A stretch of 64,000 bases of DNA from positions 1 through 64,000 of the forward strand of contig JAOAIK010000042.1 of assembly GCA_026414745.1 (NCBI GenBank), read 5' to 3'. Under the pieces are notes generated by a model that searched no databases, was not told the origin of the DNA, and worked only from the letters and a program-made list of their open reading frames with translations. The stretch is from Roseococcus sp. GTDB lineage: Bacteria > Pseudomonadota > Alphaproteobacteria > Acetobacterales > Acetobacteraceae. A program made the translations under genes and the position numbers. Numbering within the stretch: position 1 is the stretch's first letter; every line of letters starts with the position of its first letter. Of the stretch, positions 63,322 to 64,000 are shown piece by piece.

Positions 63322-63945
63322 CTACGCCGGGAAGCGCCGGAGGGAAGAGGCCAGGGCGCGCACCTCCTCGGCGGCCGCCCCGCGCGGGGCGGCCTCGGTG
63401 ACGCCGAGGCCCAGCGCGAAGGCGCTGGCGAAGGCGGTGCGGTTGCCCAGGCTCTCGGCCATCACCGGGGCCTTGCGGCGCGCCAGCTCGTCCAGCACCA
63501 CGTCGCGCAGCCGGCCCGAGGGCGGCAGGCGGTTCAGCACCAGCCGGTGCGGGCGCTTCTCGGCCTCGGCGAGCCCGATCGTCGCCTCGCTCGCCCAGAG
63601 ATCGGGCAGGGAGGGCTGCAGCGGCACCAGCACGAGATCGGCGCCGCGAATGGCGAGGCGGCTGTCGGTCTCGGCATGCGGCGGCGTGTCCACCACCACG
63701 ACATCCATCTCCCGCCGCAGCCGGTCGAGCGCGCCGGCGAGCCGCCAGCCCGAGAGCGCCTCGAAGCGCAGCGGCGTCACGGCCTCGGGGCGCAGGGCGT
63801 GCCAGCGCGCGAGGGTGCGCTGCGGGTCGGCGTCGAGCAGCGCCACGCGCCGCCCGCCCTCGGCGAGCGCCACGGCCAGGTTGGCGGCGAGGGTGGATTT
63901 CCCCGCGCCCCCCTTCTGCTGCGCGACGGTGAGGACAAGCGCCAT
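63322..63945 (-). CDS. ParA/MinD-family ATPase
   Basis: A 207-residue ATPase with the deviant Walker A motif AQQKGGAGKSTLAANLAVAL, the switch I-like ALLDADPQRTLARWHAL, and Walker B region DVVVVDTPPHAET. LVLVPLQPSLPDLWAS and RLVLNRLPP are typical of the small ParA proteins seen in alphaproteobacteria (ParA-like orphans such as MipZ relatives and partition ATPases). No ParB gene or parS site is visible, but only 55 bases remain to the window edge upstream. The first ATG is at 63945. Confidence 0.9.
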   Translation of the reverse strand: MALVLTVAQQKGGAGKSTLAANLAVALAEGGRRVALLDADPQRTLARWHALRPEAVTPLRFEALSGWRLAGALDRLRREMDVVVVDTPPHAETDSRLAIRGADLVLVPLQPSLPDLWASEATIGLAEAEKRPHRLVLNRLPPSGRLRDVVLDELARRKAPVMAESLGNRTAFASAFALGLGVTEAAPRGAAAEEVRALASSLRRFPA

Positions 63946-64000
63946 CGGCCCGCTCCTGCGATTCCGCAGCCCATCATAGCAGCCGCGTTCAGTCGCGCGG

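Overview
The window looks like a chromosomal contig end from a very GC-rich alphaproteobacterium, most likely an Acetobacteraceae/Rhodospirillales member. This is inferred from GC-saturated third codon positions, the rpsP-rimM-trmD-rplS block beside ffh and leuCDB, and the mix of catabolic and glycan genes; no rRNA is present to confirm it. Bases 1-19 are a Tn5/Nextera mosaic-end adapter left on the contig, so glgB is cut by the end of the assembly and not by biology.

Bases 20-19,800 are mostly conserved housekeeping. They hold a glycogen operon (YihV-like sugar kinase, glgP, glgB), an SDR, tRNA-Arg(ACG), leuB/leuD/leuC, rplS-trmD-rimM-rpsP, ffh, an enoyl-CoA-hydratase-like protein lacking its usual catalytic glutamates, a GNAT, serine-glyoxylate aminotransferase, an aquaporin of unlike base composition, a large tandem GT2 glycosyltransferase and a PuuE-like polysaccharide deacetylase.

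Bases 19,955-32,000 are an accessory island bordered on both sides by decayed IS5-superfamily transposases (two at 19,955-21,825, two at 30,940-31,890). Between them lie three paralogous sulfotransferases, a GT61 glycosyltransferase, a methyltransferase with a one-base frameshift at a C5 tract, and a coupled DUF1800/DUF1501 pair.

Bases 32,016-40,461 hold a small ArsC/Spx-like reductase, a large polytopic membrane protein and a tightly coupled minus-strand surface-glycan operon: methyltransferase, Wzt-type ABC ATPase, methyltransferase/coiled-coil/GT2 fusion, GT2, acyltransferase. No Wzm permease lies in the operon. Bases 40,698-46,425 hold a TauE/SafE permease, a ThDP enzyme, and an Anbu-type operon (permuted ATP-grasp, alpha-E, Anbu peptidase) without the usual transglutaminase gene.

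Bases 46,429-54,516 hold two divergent molybdenum-hydroxylase systems. The plus-strand one forms an operon with a Bug-type binding protein, a 4,5-dihydroxyphthalate-decarboxylase-like protein and an SDR without the YxxxK motif. Bases 54,538-59,511 hold a palindrome-preceded YeeE/YedE sulfur transporter followed by a complete cyanate uptake and cyanase operon. The window ends with aspartate dehydrogenase, a tiny membrane protein, a quinone-oxidoreductase-like MDR, a LysE exporter, a GNAT coupled to a CopD-like membrane protein, and an orphan ParA ATPase.

Translational coupling (ATGA or GTGA overlaps) is frequent and fixes many starts. Tail-to-tail gene overlaps occur at three places.
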